Source of the DNA: Mixophyes australis
Lineage: Eukaryota; Chordata; Amphibia; Anura; Limnodynastidae
Length of the DNA: 64,000 bases
Direction: 5' to 3'
NCBI GenBank assembly: GCA_036250195.1
Contig: JAVHZZ010000010.1
Location: forward strand, 107,870,278-107,934,277
A program made the translations under genes and the position numbers. This document shows, piece after piece, positions 35,426 through 48,468 of this stretch. Every line of letters starts with the position of its first letter. Position 1 is the stretch's first letter. The notes under the pieces are model-generated. The model saw only the letters and a list, made by a program, of their open reading frames with translations, was not told where the DNA came from and did not search any database.

Positions 35426-36690
35426 CTTCTAAACAACCCTGTCCTTGGTGTCTTCGGTACCATCATAAAATCTCCCACTCACATCACAATTTGTTACTGT
35501 TTTATACTTTTAGAAGATTATGTGGGAGGTAGATCAGTTCTGTCCTAAAGTGCAGCCATCTTTAATGATCTATAAAAGTCTAATTTCACAAAAGCTTTGC
35601 TCAGACTGAGGTTAGATTAATTAGTAAAAAGTCCCTGTTCTGACTAAATATGAAAGTTTACCCAAAGAATAAAATGTACTTTGGAGGATAAAGAACCTTC
35701 TTCCACTTTGTTAGCAGACAGTAAGTAAGTGTGCAGCCTGTATGTACAACAGTCCATTAATGATTAGACCGTAACGTGCTGCTCGACTACAGATCCTGGT
35801 CTGTTGTGGAACTAAAGGTCCCATCATACCCTACCAACCAGAGGCTGCCATTCTCTGGGCTACAGTGAAGCATGCTGGGATTTGTAGTTCAGAGGTATGC
35901 ATCCCCAGCCTCTGTCTGGCAGGGCATGCTGTATTTGTAGTTCTACCACTGCTGGAGAGTCACAGGTTGCTTTAGCCTCTTATCTGTGGTTGGTTGAGTT
36001 ATTAATGTCGCAGTCAGGTTAGTAGATACAGCTTTCTAGAGGAACGAGGGTCTCTGTATGGGGTAAAGTATGTCACAAGGTTTTATGTAAAAATAAAATA
36101 TTATGAAGTGATTTCATGCCCGTCCTGTCCTTATGGGATTTGATTGATCTGCGATAACATTATAACAGCTGACTGATGATACAAATCCAAATATTGTTGT
36201 TTTTAAGTTATAAAGGAAGTTCCAGGGGTGGATCGGTCTCAGGTGACCGCTGGTTTGATTGTATCACGGAAGGATAATAAAATTCTCTCCATCTGTCATT
36301 TGTAAACACACAGATCATATCTATCTTAAAAATAAACAAATCTGCATCAATATTTAAAATATGAAAATCTATTTCTACCCTGGTATGAAAACAGTGTTTT
36401 CTGTGTTTGGAAAACAAAGTATGTTTTATATTACAGTTCCTGTAACTCAGATTTATGTGAGTATAAAGTGTTCCTTTCTGGGACTGTGAAGGTAATAAAA
36501 TACACACACACATTTATCTTTTTAAGGAACTAATTTAAATCCAATTAGCCCAAATAAAGTAACTTCTCTTAGTGAAGGACACTGGTATGTCCTTATTTTG
36601 GCCGCCCCCTTGCTAGATCCAGTGTCAGCAGGTGCATTATCAATGATGTGAGTGACAGGTCTAAGAATGTACAGTTTGTATGGACCTTGT

Positions 36691-36732
<42 letters not shown>

Positions 36733-39700
36733 TCACGCATTCACTGTTGCTCTCTGACGTTCTCCTGTTGTCTGGTTGTAAGATCTCAGATCCGAACAGG
36801 AGGCAACCGCTCCCTGCCTAATACAGGGGGGCCGCATTATAAGACAGGGCTCTCAATCTTTACATGCCTGAGGTTATTGTTCTATAATAATAATACGCTA
36901 TAATAATTACTATATAATTGTAAGCTACTCCTTTCAATTAGGATTGTTGCATATGAAGGGATAATTAACTTTGCTGCCTTTATAAGTAAATTATAATAAA
37001 AGAATAAACACAGACAAAGCATGTTTTTTTGGTTTTTTTTATATATATTCTTTAAAGTGTACCTGTTGCCTACAGACATTTTATAGGTGGAACAGTTATT
37101 TAGCCGATATGTTCTGTAATGACAGCGCTGAGGCACAAATATTATTCCTCTTGTGTTCATTGCAATATTTTGTTGATGTCTATTTTGACTACAATGATTG
37201 TTTGTTGGGGTATTTGGAATGGTGACGGTATAATCCAGTGGCGGATTAGATTTAGACCTAACAAACCTACCTGTGATCTCGTACCACATCCGCGATCATG
37301 AGCATCTCTTACCACTGGGCCATATTGTATTGTGAGATTATAACACTGTAGTTATCAGTAGGCGTGACAGGAGAGCTCTGGGAGGAGTTAAAGGAAATAT
37401 GAGGAAGAGAAGAGAAACAATGACAGCTCTACTCACCGCTGAGGTCTACAAGCTGACTTACACCACCATAGAAAGTAGGAAACATTCTTTTAACAAGAAT
37501 ATTTATATACATTCATCCCTTAATATTTGCATTAGACAAATACAAATAAAAATAGCCTTGTTGTCCTTGAGGGGTTTTCTGAATTGTAATAAACGGTGTT
37601 TATGGGTGACGGTATCATTTATGACTCGTGAAACATTGTAACCTGACCCTTTTTTAGGTTTTCTGTATTTGCTTCTATATTTGGTAACTGCTAAGCAGAA
37701 AATCTACCTTGCGGTACAAATTACGGCCTTTTACTGATCATTATTAATCCCCATGTAATACTTATTTGTACTCTCGTAAATCTTTGTTGAAGAAATTCTC
37801 ATGTAACTGTTCCAAATCCTCAGCGTCCTGTTGTTGTTTTGCTGGACAAATACCTTCCAGATGTTTTGTCGAGATTTAGTGTGTGAGAAATGACCATTCA
37901 CTCAGTGATACCTGCGCTACGGCCTATGTCCAGTCATCGTACTGGTTCTCGGTGATGCCTACGCTACAGCCTATGTCCAGTCACCATCACTACTTGTTAA
38001 ATATGCCCCTCAGAGTTCAGATCGGGGGGTACACGCAGCAGTTATTAGGAGTGAGCCCCGTTCCTGTCCATTCAGCTGCCATACACTGAACATGACAACA
38101 CAATGGCTCTCAATCCTCCTCTATCCTCTGCAATCTGTCAGCCTGGTGGGAATGGTGTAAACAGACAGTGGGAGTCCTGCTGGAGGGCACTACATGGGGT
38201 GACTTTCTAAATAGCATCTTGTAATGTGGAGGCTGCCATGACTGTTCAGCCTGTCCGTTCATTAGTGACCAGTGACATCACTGAGACATGAGGCATCCTA
38301 TCTATTCACTAAGAACCAGTGATATCACTGAGGCACTGTCATCTGCTTCAAGATATCTGTATGTGGGCGGATGCCTGGGTTTAATGCTGTGAATACCTGC
38401 TGAAACTCACAGCTTATTATCTCAATAATAGCGATATTCACATGTGCAGACACTGCTCTGTATCTCTGTCACTTATGGTATTTTTATAGAGATACAGGTA
38501 TGTAGCTCATTCTTTACCTCATCTTCTAGTAGCGATGCATTCAGTACAATGTGTACATATTATTATTATTATAAATGTGCCCTCTTATACCAGTATAGCA
38601 GCAAATATTGCATGATTAAAGGGTCTGTTTATCCCCTGGCATGTCCTCTCTCTGTCATTACATTGCCCATAAGATCTCCTTTCATTTGGCTTGTTGTTAA
38701 TAAGGATGTTTAACAAGATTGATGACGAGAGAAGACAATGTCCTCGTATTCCTGTTTCTTACCCGTCCTTTTATTAATGTAATCAAACGCCACAGATTCT
38801 AATTAAAGGAATTACGGCTTCACTGTTGACGTAGTATATGGTACCGTATTGACTAAATGCTGCTGTCCTGTATTCACTATCTGCGCTAGTGAACCCACCA
38901 ACCAAAAGGTTCTTTAATCATCATCATCATCTTGTGATATGATATAAAGTTGTGTATATAGTTTACCAGCTCTAAGCATAGTGCTCTCTCCTCCTGCTAG
39001 GATTACCCCGCAGAGCAGGAGGAGTCTGGGAAGAGACAAAACAATGAAATGCAGGAGACTCGGAATGGCTCTATAGTGAGCTCTATATTTATATTAGACA
39101 AATACAAATAAAATTACCATGCAATAGGGACATAGAAAAATAGGATCTGTTTAAAAGTATTTGTTTGGTGAAGGCAATAGAATATTATAATTTTTGTTTT
39201 TACTTTCTTTGTCCACTGGGGGCACTGAAAACTAAAATAAACATTAACCCTAGTACTTGTTGGAGTAGATTTTCCTGTAGATTATTTATTCGTTTTCCTT
39301 TAATGATTAGCTGCTAAACCTTAATAAACCTTTATTATGACATTTGTGATTATTTTCCATAGACTTTCACGAGCTGGTCTGATAAAATAGAACCTTTTTT
39401 AAAATGATTGTAGAAGTATTTATCAAGGAGGGGAAAAAACTCATGAACTGTATGTAAAGAATTCAAAAAATTCAGAAAACTCATACTTAGAATATAGACG
39501 GATATCTAACTGCAGATGATGATGATTTAGTTGCGTTCTCCTCCTGCGACTGAACTCCTCTCACCTGGGTGTCCGCAGTGTGACGCCATTAATCACCCCC
39601 CCATCCCGCTGTCTGCGATCTGCTACACTGATTTGTACAGATTTCTGTTTATAGTCAGGTGACCTTTAATATGTTATGTAATTATGGTGGGAAAAAAAAG

Positions 39701-40442
39701 TCTGACTCTAACCTAACTAATGTCGTTTAATATCTTTTTATCATGTTTAGAAAAATCGCCTGAATAAAATGTGATGCATGACTAGACCCTAATTGGCGTT
39801 GAGATTAATCTTGACATGCCTAGTGGCTCGCTGCCATGTCGGCCTATCTTGATGTTATCTGCCGTGTCATTTATCAAGGATTTCTGTAAAGGTCTCTTAT
39901 CCGATGCTCACTTCTCTGTGATGCTGACATAAGAGAATTCACAGTTCTCTGAATATATCAGAACTGCTACGTTAATGTCTGTTCCTCTCTGACACTATGG
40001 GAGATCCGCCAGAATAGCTTTAATATCACGCTTTATGTCTGAGCTAGTGCAATTCTTCATGTGAGGATCTGCAGTTTTCACACTTCCACTTTCTGTATCC
40101 AGCAATGACTTGTGGGTTTTGTGTTGTGTGTTTACACCCCAGTGTCATTAAATAGCTGAGTTACATGTTCCCTATGTCCGCAGTTAGACTATGCTGGACA
40201 AGGCGCCTGGAGGCAAGGACCTGTGTAACCTAAACAGTTATTGTCAGTGCCTAATCTTTCTGTAATTCCCGGTATCTCAGGAGGATCAGATTCACCCTGG
40301 TCTGGTCCAGGAGACTCCTAAACACAGAGAGAAAACAGGTTGGTAAAATGTTTTAGTGGCAAACACAGACAGATGCCCCTGTCGCTGTAAATCTGAGTAG
40401 AAGGGACATTGAGTTAGAAGTGATGACCATTCGAGCTACAGT
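35426..40442. other. Intronic sequence with a decayed foldback repeat
   Basis: At 35775-35965, GCATGCTGGGATTTGTAGTT and inverted relatives mark an old foldback MITE. (ATC)n lies at 36690-36732. No exon or intact element is recognised in the remainder; short frames at 36208-36513 and 36882-37289 have no recognisable similarity. Confidence 0.45.
36690..36732. repeat. (ATC)n trinucleotide microsatellite
   Basis: About fourteen perfect ATC units. Confidence 0.97.
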
Positions 40443-40444
40443 CA

Positions 40445-41330
40445 AGCTGGGTACACACTGATGTAATTACTGTGCAGATTGAATGATAAGACCGCTTGCT
40501 CAGATATCACATTAGTGTGTACGTGCTCATCGCGTTTTATCTTGCTAAAACACAGCGCATCCGTTGATATGGTTTTCTAAACTTCCTAAAAATCACGATC
40601 ATCGATGGAACGATGTCGGGCAAATGTGGCAGTGTGTACGCACTCCCCACCAGCAGTGTAGGCAGATATCTGTACAGTGTACACACTCACCACCAGCAGT
40701 GTAGGCAGATATCTGTACAGTGTACGCACTCACCACCAGCAGTGTAGGCAGATATCTGTACAGTGTACACACTCACCACCAGCAGTGTAGGCAGATATCT
40801 GTACAGTGTACACACTCACCACCAGCAGTGTAGGCAGATATCTGTACAGTGTACACACTCACCACCAGCAGTGTAGGCAGATATCTGTACAGTGTACACA
40901 CTCACCACCAGCAGTGTAGGCAGATATCTGTACAGTGTACACACTCACCACCAGCAGTGTAGGCAGATATCTGTACAGTGTACACACTCACCACCAGCAG
41001 TGTAGGCAGATATCTGTACAGTGTACACACTCACCACCAGCAGTGTAGGCAGATATCTGTACAGTGTACACACTCACCACCAGCAGTGTAGGCAGATATC
41101 TGTACAGTGTACACACTCACCACCAGCAGTGTAGGCAGATATCTGTACAGTGTACAGAGTCACCATCTATTCAGCCGATGGTTATGACAGATGAAGATCA
41201 CAGATCTGACGGTACAGTGTGTAGGTCTGTACACACGAATCGGCTGCTCATCGGGACGGTCTGTCATTGGTAAAATAGTTACAGAGATCTCTTCTGAAGT
41301 AAGGTTACATAGGTGTGTACCCAGCTTTAA
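40445..41330 (-). mobile_element. MITE with AAGCTGGGTACACAC ends, copy C, expanded
   Basis: It begins AAGCTGGGTACACACTGATG and ends GTGTGTACCCAGCTTTAA. It is in inverted orientation relative to copies A and B (for example CACGATCATCGATGGAACGA here versus TCGTTCGTGA in copy B). About 520 bp of the interior are a 43-bp tandem array. It has no coding capacity. Confidence 0.82.
40640..41160. repeat. 43-bp tandem array, 12 units, inside MITE copy C
   Basis: AGTGTAGGCAGATATCTGTA occurs at 40655 and then every 43 bp to 41128, twelve times, almost without mismatch. The corresponding segment is present once in MITE copies A and B, so the array grew inside this copy and is probably recent. Confidence 0.97.
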
Positions 41331-42631
41331 ACTGTGATTTTTTTTTTTTTCCTGTGCAAAAATCACTATTCATCTACATCCGATTCATCTTTTGAGTCTT
41401 CTCCATGCTGTCGCTTGTGTTATGTTGCGTGAAGCAACAACAAAGAGCTGACAACATGGCAGCTTGCATTTCAAGCAGTCACATGATTCTATGTACAGCA
41501 GGGTCACATTTGAGTCATGTGTCTTTCTGTTGGGATCTGTAACATGACATCATGTTGGAAACTGCCGGTTGTGTAATCGCAGCTTAAGCTGGATCCCGTG
41601 GTGTTGAGGACGGTGACCCGGCGCTGGGGGCTGCAGTGATTATCAGCGTACACGGTAGCAGTAAAGTATTGTATTTCTGCCGTTGGTGACTGATCATTAT
41701 TTTGCAGCTTATTGACCAGGTGATAATGGTGAATAGCGTGTAATTTACATACCTGTGGGTAATGTAATAGAAGGCTCACCATGCCTATTTCAGTATCACT
41801 TTTCACTTCCTATTGTGTAGAAAGCTGTTCAGGGAGTTAATCCTAAAACAAATTAAGCAACTCTATTCTAACTCCTAATGTTGTATAATCTCCTCTGTGG
41901 ATTTATTCTGGGCTGAATTAATTATAAATAAAATGCTGGCATGTGAGCGAGCTTTATATAATCATGCTGAAATATGTTCCTGAGAATACAGCGCTCTGTT
42001 AATGTTCCATGGATCCCGGGTGAAGTCTCCTGGCCAGAGACTTGGACTATTTATTCCCCATAACTACCCCCAGATCCTCTATTAACATCGCCCAGATCAG
42101 CCCTTTTAGCAGAAATCTTTAGAGGTGAAGATGATGCAGTTTTTTGTTCTTTTATTTTTGTTTTATTTTTGGTCATTTTAGATCTTCTACATATGATGCC
42201 ACCGGAAGGGTAAAAAGCACAAAAAGTGAAATATTAAAGAAACCTGATTGACACATTTCTGTGAGACTGTATGTACGTATCTCTCTACCTAGTCTGGTAT
42301 AGACATTGCACCTTCTAGGCTGTACGTGGTGATTTATACCTGATTCCTGGATACTGACGGCTGGATTGTTCATCTGTGTTGAACTTGGCTGGGTTTATTC
42401 AGTGATATCTCAGTCTTTTTGGTATGAGGGGTGTGAGGCTTCCTGTTATCTATTAAACTGTACTGTTGTACTGGGCTAAACTCCAGCTGAAACTGTAGCA
42501 CTTACTATATAATGTGAATCTGTGTGTACTGGGGCAGTGTCGGAGCCGGTAAAGTTTGCAGTGGCTGTAACAGCCCCAGATGTCGAGGTGCCTACCACGT
42601 GGACTTTCTATTTTCATATATAGGAGATTTA
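41331..42631. other. Intronic sequence without recognised features
   Basis: Ordinary-complexity sequence. Nothing is recognised. Confidence 0.4.
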
Positions 42632-42777
42632 GGGGAATTCAATTAGCTGCAGTGTTTTTACAGAAATCTCCACTGATTTCTCCTCACACTTCTGTGCGGA
42701 GATTTTACTGTAGTAACGGTAAAAATGCGCAGCGGCGGTGTTACTCAGAGCATCGCGGCTAAATGAATCAGCCCCCC
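42632..42777. mobile_element. Short TIR MITE
   Basis: GGGGAATTCAATTAGC at the left is answered by TAAATGAATCAGCCCCCC at the right, loosely inverted. The interior has self-complementary CTCCGCACAGA-type arms near 42675-42700. It resembles the GGGGTATTCAATT-ended element at 47619. Duplication unresolved. Confidence 0.5.
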
Positions 42778-42939
42778 AAGATGTTTAGTATTGTGTGTCC
42801 ATGTAAGGTGCAACTGAATATGACTTGGCAAGACAATAAAAGTGCTAAAGCTTATAAAGCTAATCTCATGCCATAAATAACCCTTAATGGATTTATTTTG
42901 TCATTATTTAAAAAAAAAAAAAAAAAAAAAAGTTAAAAT

Positions 42940-43512
42940 GAAGAACCCATGGGTGAAAAGAACAGTGCACCCCATGATTTAGTTGCTTGTAGAACCACTT
43001 TTTAGCAACATTTAGGGTAACGTGTTTTTGTAGGAGTTTGTCTTCTACATCGAGTTTCGGGGGCCCTCTCCTCTTTACAACATGTGCTTCCGTTCATTGG
43101 CGTTTGAGCGCGATCATTTATGGTTCCCACCGCAGCATCTCTGTGGGGTTGGTGTCTCGATTATGTCTTGGCCAGTTCAAAACCATAACTATTTTTCTTT
43201 TCAGCCACTCCGTTGTGGTGTTGGTGTGTTTGGGATCATAGTCCTGTTGCACGGCCCACTTTCAGCCAAACTGCAGTAGTCTGAAGGAGATCTCACGGTG
43301 GTCTCCGTCACTGCGAGGTCACGGACAGGCAGTTGGTATGGAGGCCTCGCAGTGATAGGCTTTATTTTGGGTTTTAACATTCACAGTGTTGTACAACTAT
43401 ACATTAATCATCATCATCATTTAATTACATAGCGCCACTAATTCCACAGCGCTGTACAGAGAACTCACTCACATCAGTCCCTGCCCCATTGGAGCTTACA
43501 GTCTAAATTCCC

Positions 43513-43559
<47 letters not shown>

Positions 43560-43720
43560 GGTCAGTTTGAGAACCTTGTTTCAGAAGTTTTATGTGTCAT
43601 TCAGATGCAACTCTGTAACGTCGTTTCTTTATGGGGAGAATGAGATTTCTCTTGGCTACTTTCCCATGAGAGCCATAAAGCCATACTTGTTCTATTTCGG
43701 ATGGTAAATTTGTCCAGGAC
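42940..43720. repeat. Old DNA-transposon-like repeat, interrupted by a SINE
   Basis: ACAGTGCACCCCATGATTTA followed by GTTGCTTGTAGAACCAC, and later GGGATCATAGTCCTGTTGCA, resembles a dispersed vertebrate repeat I recall from fish and frog genomes, but I cannot name it securely. Homologous-looking sequence resumes after the SINE insertion at 43405-43573. Confidence 0.45.
43405..43573 (-). mobile_element. SINE, 5'-truncated, with (CA)n
   Basis: Minus-strand copy that keeps only the 3' half (ATCATCATCATCATTTAATT tail side, CAGCGCTGTACAGAGAACTC). A (CA)n run at 43515-43556 occupies the usual microsatellite position of this family. The tRNA head is missing. Confidence 0.8.
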
Positions 43721-46673
43721 TGGTAAAATGATTTAGTACTGTACTATAAACGATGACCGTGTTAGTTGGAGGTCACACAGCTCTTCAGCCACAACAAGTG
43801 CTATCTACTCTAAAGTACTACATATTGTAGCACTATGTGTTTCAGCCCATACAATGTTGATGCTTTTTTTTCTTCTGGATATTTTTTTCAGGATAAAAGT
43901 ATCAACCAATAGATTTCCCAACTTGCAGTTATAAATTTGGTATTACCTCGTGCTAGAGTCTTTCAATACTGTCCTCAACATTCCATCCAATCCCAAGCTT
44001 CCATATCTATCTCACTGCAAAGGTTGTCTCAAGGGAAATATTCTAGCAAAACTTTGTGAACTAGATTTAGAAAGATAATAATTATACGAGTTTTACCAGT
44101 GGTTTATAATCCCATCAATGTCCTCTGTACCAGTGGGTTCCAGCAATACTCTATAGTCCAGCTGTTGGATGGGTTCTAGACCAGAGGATTCCCTCCTTTG
44201 AACCAGTACTACTCTTATCCATTTGCTGAAAACTGAGGCTTGAATTTACAAATAATGTACCTGTATTAGTGTAATATGTGGTTATTGTGGTGGTGGGGAA
44301 TTAAACCTCAACCTTTTGATGAACTGCAGAGATAAGAAAACCACACTGGTTTCCTTCCCATTTCTGGGTTCCGTAGTTGCATCAAAGTGTTTTAAAATTA
44401 AATCTCGATAGTCCCAGGAAAGCCCCTGCATTGTGTCACTATGGCACCTCCTCGCCCAACAGCATAATATTTAATTAGGTTTATTTGAAAATGTCGGCAT
44501 TAATTTTTACACAAGTTTACGGTAAATTTTAAAAAAAGGGCGTTATTGCAAAAAGAATATTTTTATCCACTTTTGACCTCGCACAATGGGACAGTTTGGC
44601 AGGGGTGACACAAACCGCTTAAATTGGAAATCATAGATTTAGAGGCCTCTGCTTTGTGACCTGAATCACTATCAGAACTTCTAACCTGATCTCTTCCACC
44701 TGCTACAAAATGCTACTGGATGTCCCGCTTTTACTGATACTGTTACCTGTGCAAAACTAATGCATTGATGGTCTTTAAAAGCACCCTTTAAATAAACAAA
44801 TACAGATGGGTAACTGCAGTAGTAAATAAAATAAGAAATCCGGGTTAAGAGCATTTCATGCCAGGTGGATCGGGTCATTTGGGAGGGTCTGCAATTCACA
44901 GGATGCAGCCTATCAATTTTCTAGGAATCGGTGACATCCCTGAATGCTGCAGTGATGTCACTTGTCCTTAGTGAAAACTATAAAGCTAAACTATAAAGCC
45001 AGGCGCCTCCACTCTTCCCGACTGCTCCCCCAACTCGTACCAATTACTGCTTTTCTGCAGACTCCGCCATCTTGTTCCATACTACTCTAGCAGCTTGCTG
45101 GGGCCAAAGCTGAATTTTCTGGTTCATAAATTACTTGAACGTTTGCTTACAGCACATGGTTCAGTATCCTCCCTGATAATCTGAATCCATTTTCCATTTT
45201 TTGTCTGCTAATTATAGCTACAGTAATCTGCAGAGAATTAATGTATTTGTCAGCCCAAGTTGTTGTTGTAATCAAACATAATTGGGAAAAGCAGAAGGCC
45301 AGTAGGTGACAGCTTGGCAGCAGGTATTTTAAGGTCAAGGGGTGACCCCACCTCTTCACACGCATAAGATTGCTGGAAGCACCAGTGGTTCTAATGCAAG
45401 ATTTGTAGAAATTAGTTTCCAATAGGTACGGTGGCTGGAATGATGATAAATGTGAGATTTTATCAGAACCTGCCTCATCCCACCTGTCATTCCTCCGTTC
45501 ACCTACGTCATCTGCTAGAAATATGACTATATCCCTGGCATATAACCTCATTACTGCATGTGAAATATAAGCTGGATATCGGCCACTGGCAGTAATGTGC
45601 TTCTTGGTTCATGTGAACTCTATAGAACTTCTATATCTCTCAAAATTCCAGCACGCCTCAGTGGTGAATATTCGTTTACTGACGCAGGAATAACACTTCA
45701 AAGAATTTTTCCTAACACCTGGCTCTTGTACCCAATTCCAGCCTTCGTCTGGGAATCTGAAGTGATGTAGTCTTAGATATCGCAGAGAAAACCTCTTAAT
45801 ATTTATCAGAAAGCAGCTATAGCATAAGAGACGTGTGATTGGCAAACACGATAAATTAAATATTTGGTACTAATGTTGTGTAAATGATTTATTTTAAAAT
45901 GTAAATATTTAACTTTTTGTTTTTATAGAACTACAGCACTGAAACTAACAAACGGATATTCTGTTTATACTGTGATAGACATAATGAACCTCATTTAGTT
46001 ATCCTAGCTCAATATCGCAGTGTTAGAATACAGCTGCCCAGTATTTGTCTGCTAAGGTAAGCTGTGTTTTCCCTGCAAGGAAAAACAAAATTGCATTCGC
46101 ATCCATCCCTTGCATTGTAACATGGTTGGTCCAGGTACTAATTTGTATCCTTTAGTTGTATTTTCTCCCAGCTCTAAATGCAGACCTGCATCTAAATAGT
46201 AATTTAGCAACACCTGAGTTAATACAGTGAAAGGAAGAAATGTGTGTTCAATAAACTGAAAATAGTACGATAAATACATTTACAGCACACCTGCTTCTTA
46301 TACAGCGGCAGCAACCATGTTTATTCACTAGGAACTACTCTATACCTCTGACATTTAGTATTGCGAAAGTGGGACAAAATAAGCCCCACCCCCGTTCCAC
46401 CTAAATTCCGTCCACATACGGGGAAATTCCAATTAAACCCCACCTCTTTGGCAGTCCACAAATTGGGATGTCCCTCCAGAATCCGGACCATTGGGCGGTA
46501 TGCTAGTGACATCACTAAGGCACATCAATGAGGCCAAAATAGGGGGACTCAGAATATTTGTTGTCTTTGAGCCTACAAAGCAGTCTGTCAGATGTATGGT
46601 TATTTTTTTTAAGTTTCTGTGCACCATCTTCTCTCCCCTTCATCCGTCTGGATCTGAAAGATTTGGCCACACC
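43721..46673. other. Intronic sequence, some frames but no recognised gene
   Basis: The longest minus-strand frames (45147-45551, 45609-45845, 46052-46279) lack splice context and any motif I recognise. They could be decayed repeat sequence. No assignment is made. Confidence 0.4.
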
Positions 46674-46970
46674 CAGCGGCGCACGGAGGATTGTCAGGGG
46701 GGGGGAGGGGGTTTCCCCCCGCCGACCCAAAAAAACCAAAACAAAACCCAGAGAGAGCTGCAGCAGCTCAGTTTCGTCAGCGCTGTTCTATACAGCAGCC
46801 GCGGCGCTGTCTAAGAAGCGTCTGCGGCGGTGCTGTATACAATACAGCACCGCCGCGGACGCTTCTTTGACAGCGCCGCGGCTGCTGTATAGAACAGTGG
46901 CCACTTAGCGCAGGGGGGGGGGGTTTCTAGAGACTCAGAACCCCCCCCCCCCCCCCCTGCGTGTGCCACT
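46674..46970. mobile_element. hAT-like MITE carrying a 115-bp palindrome
   Basis: The left end CAGCGGCGCACGGAG and the right end (CTGCGTGTGCCACTG, reverse complement CAGTGGCACACGCAG) are inverted. G- and C-runs lie just inside the ends. ACACCC occurs on both sides, possibly a worn target duplication. A 115-bp near-perfect palindrome is at its centre. Confidence 0.65.
46783..46897. repeat. 115-bp near-perfect inverted repeat
   Basis: Arms of about 56 bp (left begins CTGTTCTATACAGCAGCCGC) pair around a 3-nt centre at 46839-46841. Only about two mismatches were counted by eye. The arms are GC-rich and CpG-rich. Confidence 0.92.
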
Positions 46971-47618
46971 GACACCCATGTATGTCCGCAAGCGTCTAAA
47001 TCTGACCTAGAACTGGCTGATCAGCGGTCAGGCTGAGCGTCCGAAAATGATCGATCCCTTTAACTTAGAGCGATGCAAGATGATTTGGTTAATCACAAAT
47101 TCTTTCAATGTTACGGTAGATGATTTAGGTCTTCACAGGATTTAATATATATTAATGTACTAATGTAGAGAACCATATGCCCCAACTGATGTGCGGGGCT
47201 TTGGTAGCTGAGGTGTCTAATCTTGCAGATCAAAGACTTCTCGTCCTGCGGAATCGGTCACAATACTAAATCCGTGCGTGTCCACAATGGGGCATAATTA
47301 ATGGTTGTATAAATCACCAATTTAGCAACGTTCCGCTCTCTTGATTCTCTGATTATATTTTGATGACTGGCAGACCCCCTTGAGCTCGCACCTGTTCACC
47401 ATATGCTGGTTCCCGGCTACAGTGCAACTGTCATCCAAGTGATGTGATCATGGCAGCGAGTCCTTTTACTCCTGTATCAATGTGATTTAAATTCTGTAGT
47501 TTTGTGTTATCATCCTGGAATCTTTGTTCAGACTTTTTTCTGAATCCTCTCGGCCCTTGTCTGAAGAGAGGACTTAGAAACGTTGGGAGACAGGTGGATG
47601 TTTTATAAATTACTCTCT
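46971..47618. other. Intronic sequence without recognised features
   Basis: Nothing is recognised. Confidence 0.4.
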
Positions 47619-48468
47619 GGGGGGTATTCAATTATCAGAGAGTTTTTTGTTTTTTTTGACTGCATTGTCATTTTAACGCTGTTTTATTGAAATCATTTTC
47701 GAGCGGGTTAACTTTACCCGCGATTCAATTCCATTTTTAACGCTACTTTTTTTTCAAGAAACGATAATCTCGCGCTCCAGTAGAAGGTCTACTGAGAGTA
47801 TAGAGTGTGCGGGAGGCAGCCGCGTTTAAAAGCTATTCACTTGTTTTTTAACGCAGAATGTAAAACAGGAAAATATGCTGTTTTATCTCGCACCTCCTTG
47901 GGGTGTGTTAAAAATCAAAAACCTCTGAAAAGTATTTGAAATCATGTAATAATATGAAAAAAAAGTTAGGCATTAGTGATAAACATAAGTTTAACTTGTG
48001 TAAGTTGATTTTCTTGTGAAAAAATAATGCAATAAATAAAAAAAACATAAAAACAAAATAAAATCACTAATTATATTTATGTGTGTTTTTGGTACAAATG
48101 TGAATGTAGTAATATGTTTTGACATGGTATAGATTGTAGGATAAAAAATAGTTCAATTAAAAAATATGCTAAAGAAAGTACTGTAATGTAGATATTATCA
48201 ATGTGTAATGCAATCTAATGTATGGAAATGTATGCAAAAACTTTTTTATGTGTTATACATGACCGTGGTAAAACTCCGCTAAAATCTTGCAAACACAATT
48301 TTTAACGCGCTAGGGGCAGCGTTCCCTCTTTTTCAATTGAATTGCAAGAGTTTTCCCGCTGCGCTAACTAAAAACGGTCGCTATTGTCGTCAAAAACCCG
48401 CGGGAGATTTTTTTTTTTTTTACACAACGGGGAAAAAACCCCAACTCTCTAACAATTGAATACCCCCC
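47619..48468. mobile_element. 850-bp non-autonomous TIR element
   Basis: The left end GGGGGGTATTCAATTATCAG, continuing AGAGTT, is matched by the inverted right end with two mismatches over about 26 bp. The interior is AT-rich in the middle and has CpG-containing subterminal blocks (GCGGGTTAAC, CCCGCTGCGCTAAC). No coding capacity. No clear target duplication was found, so the superfamily is undetermined. Confidence 0.72.

Noticed and set aside
45147..45551. Possible 134-codon minus-strand gene
   Set aside because: No splice context, motif or plausible family. Probably chance or decayed repeat.
46666..46978. 8-bp target duplication of the palindrome-bearing MITE
   Set aside because: Only ACACCC is shared and it is out of register with the CAG/CTG ends, so no duplication was annotated.
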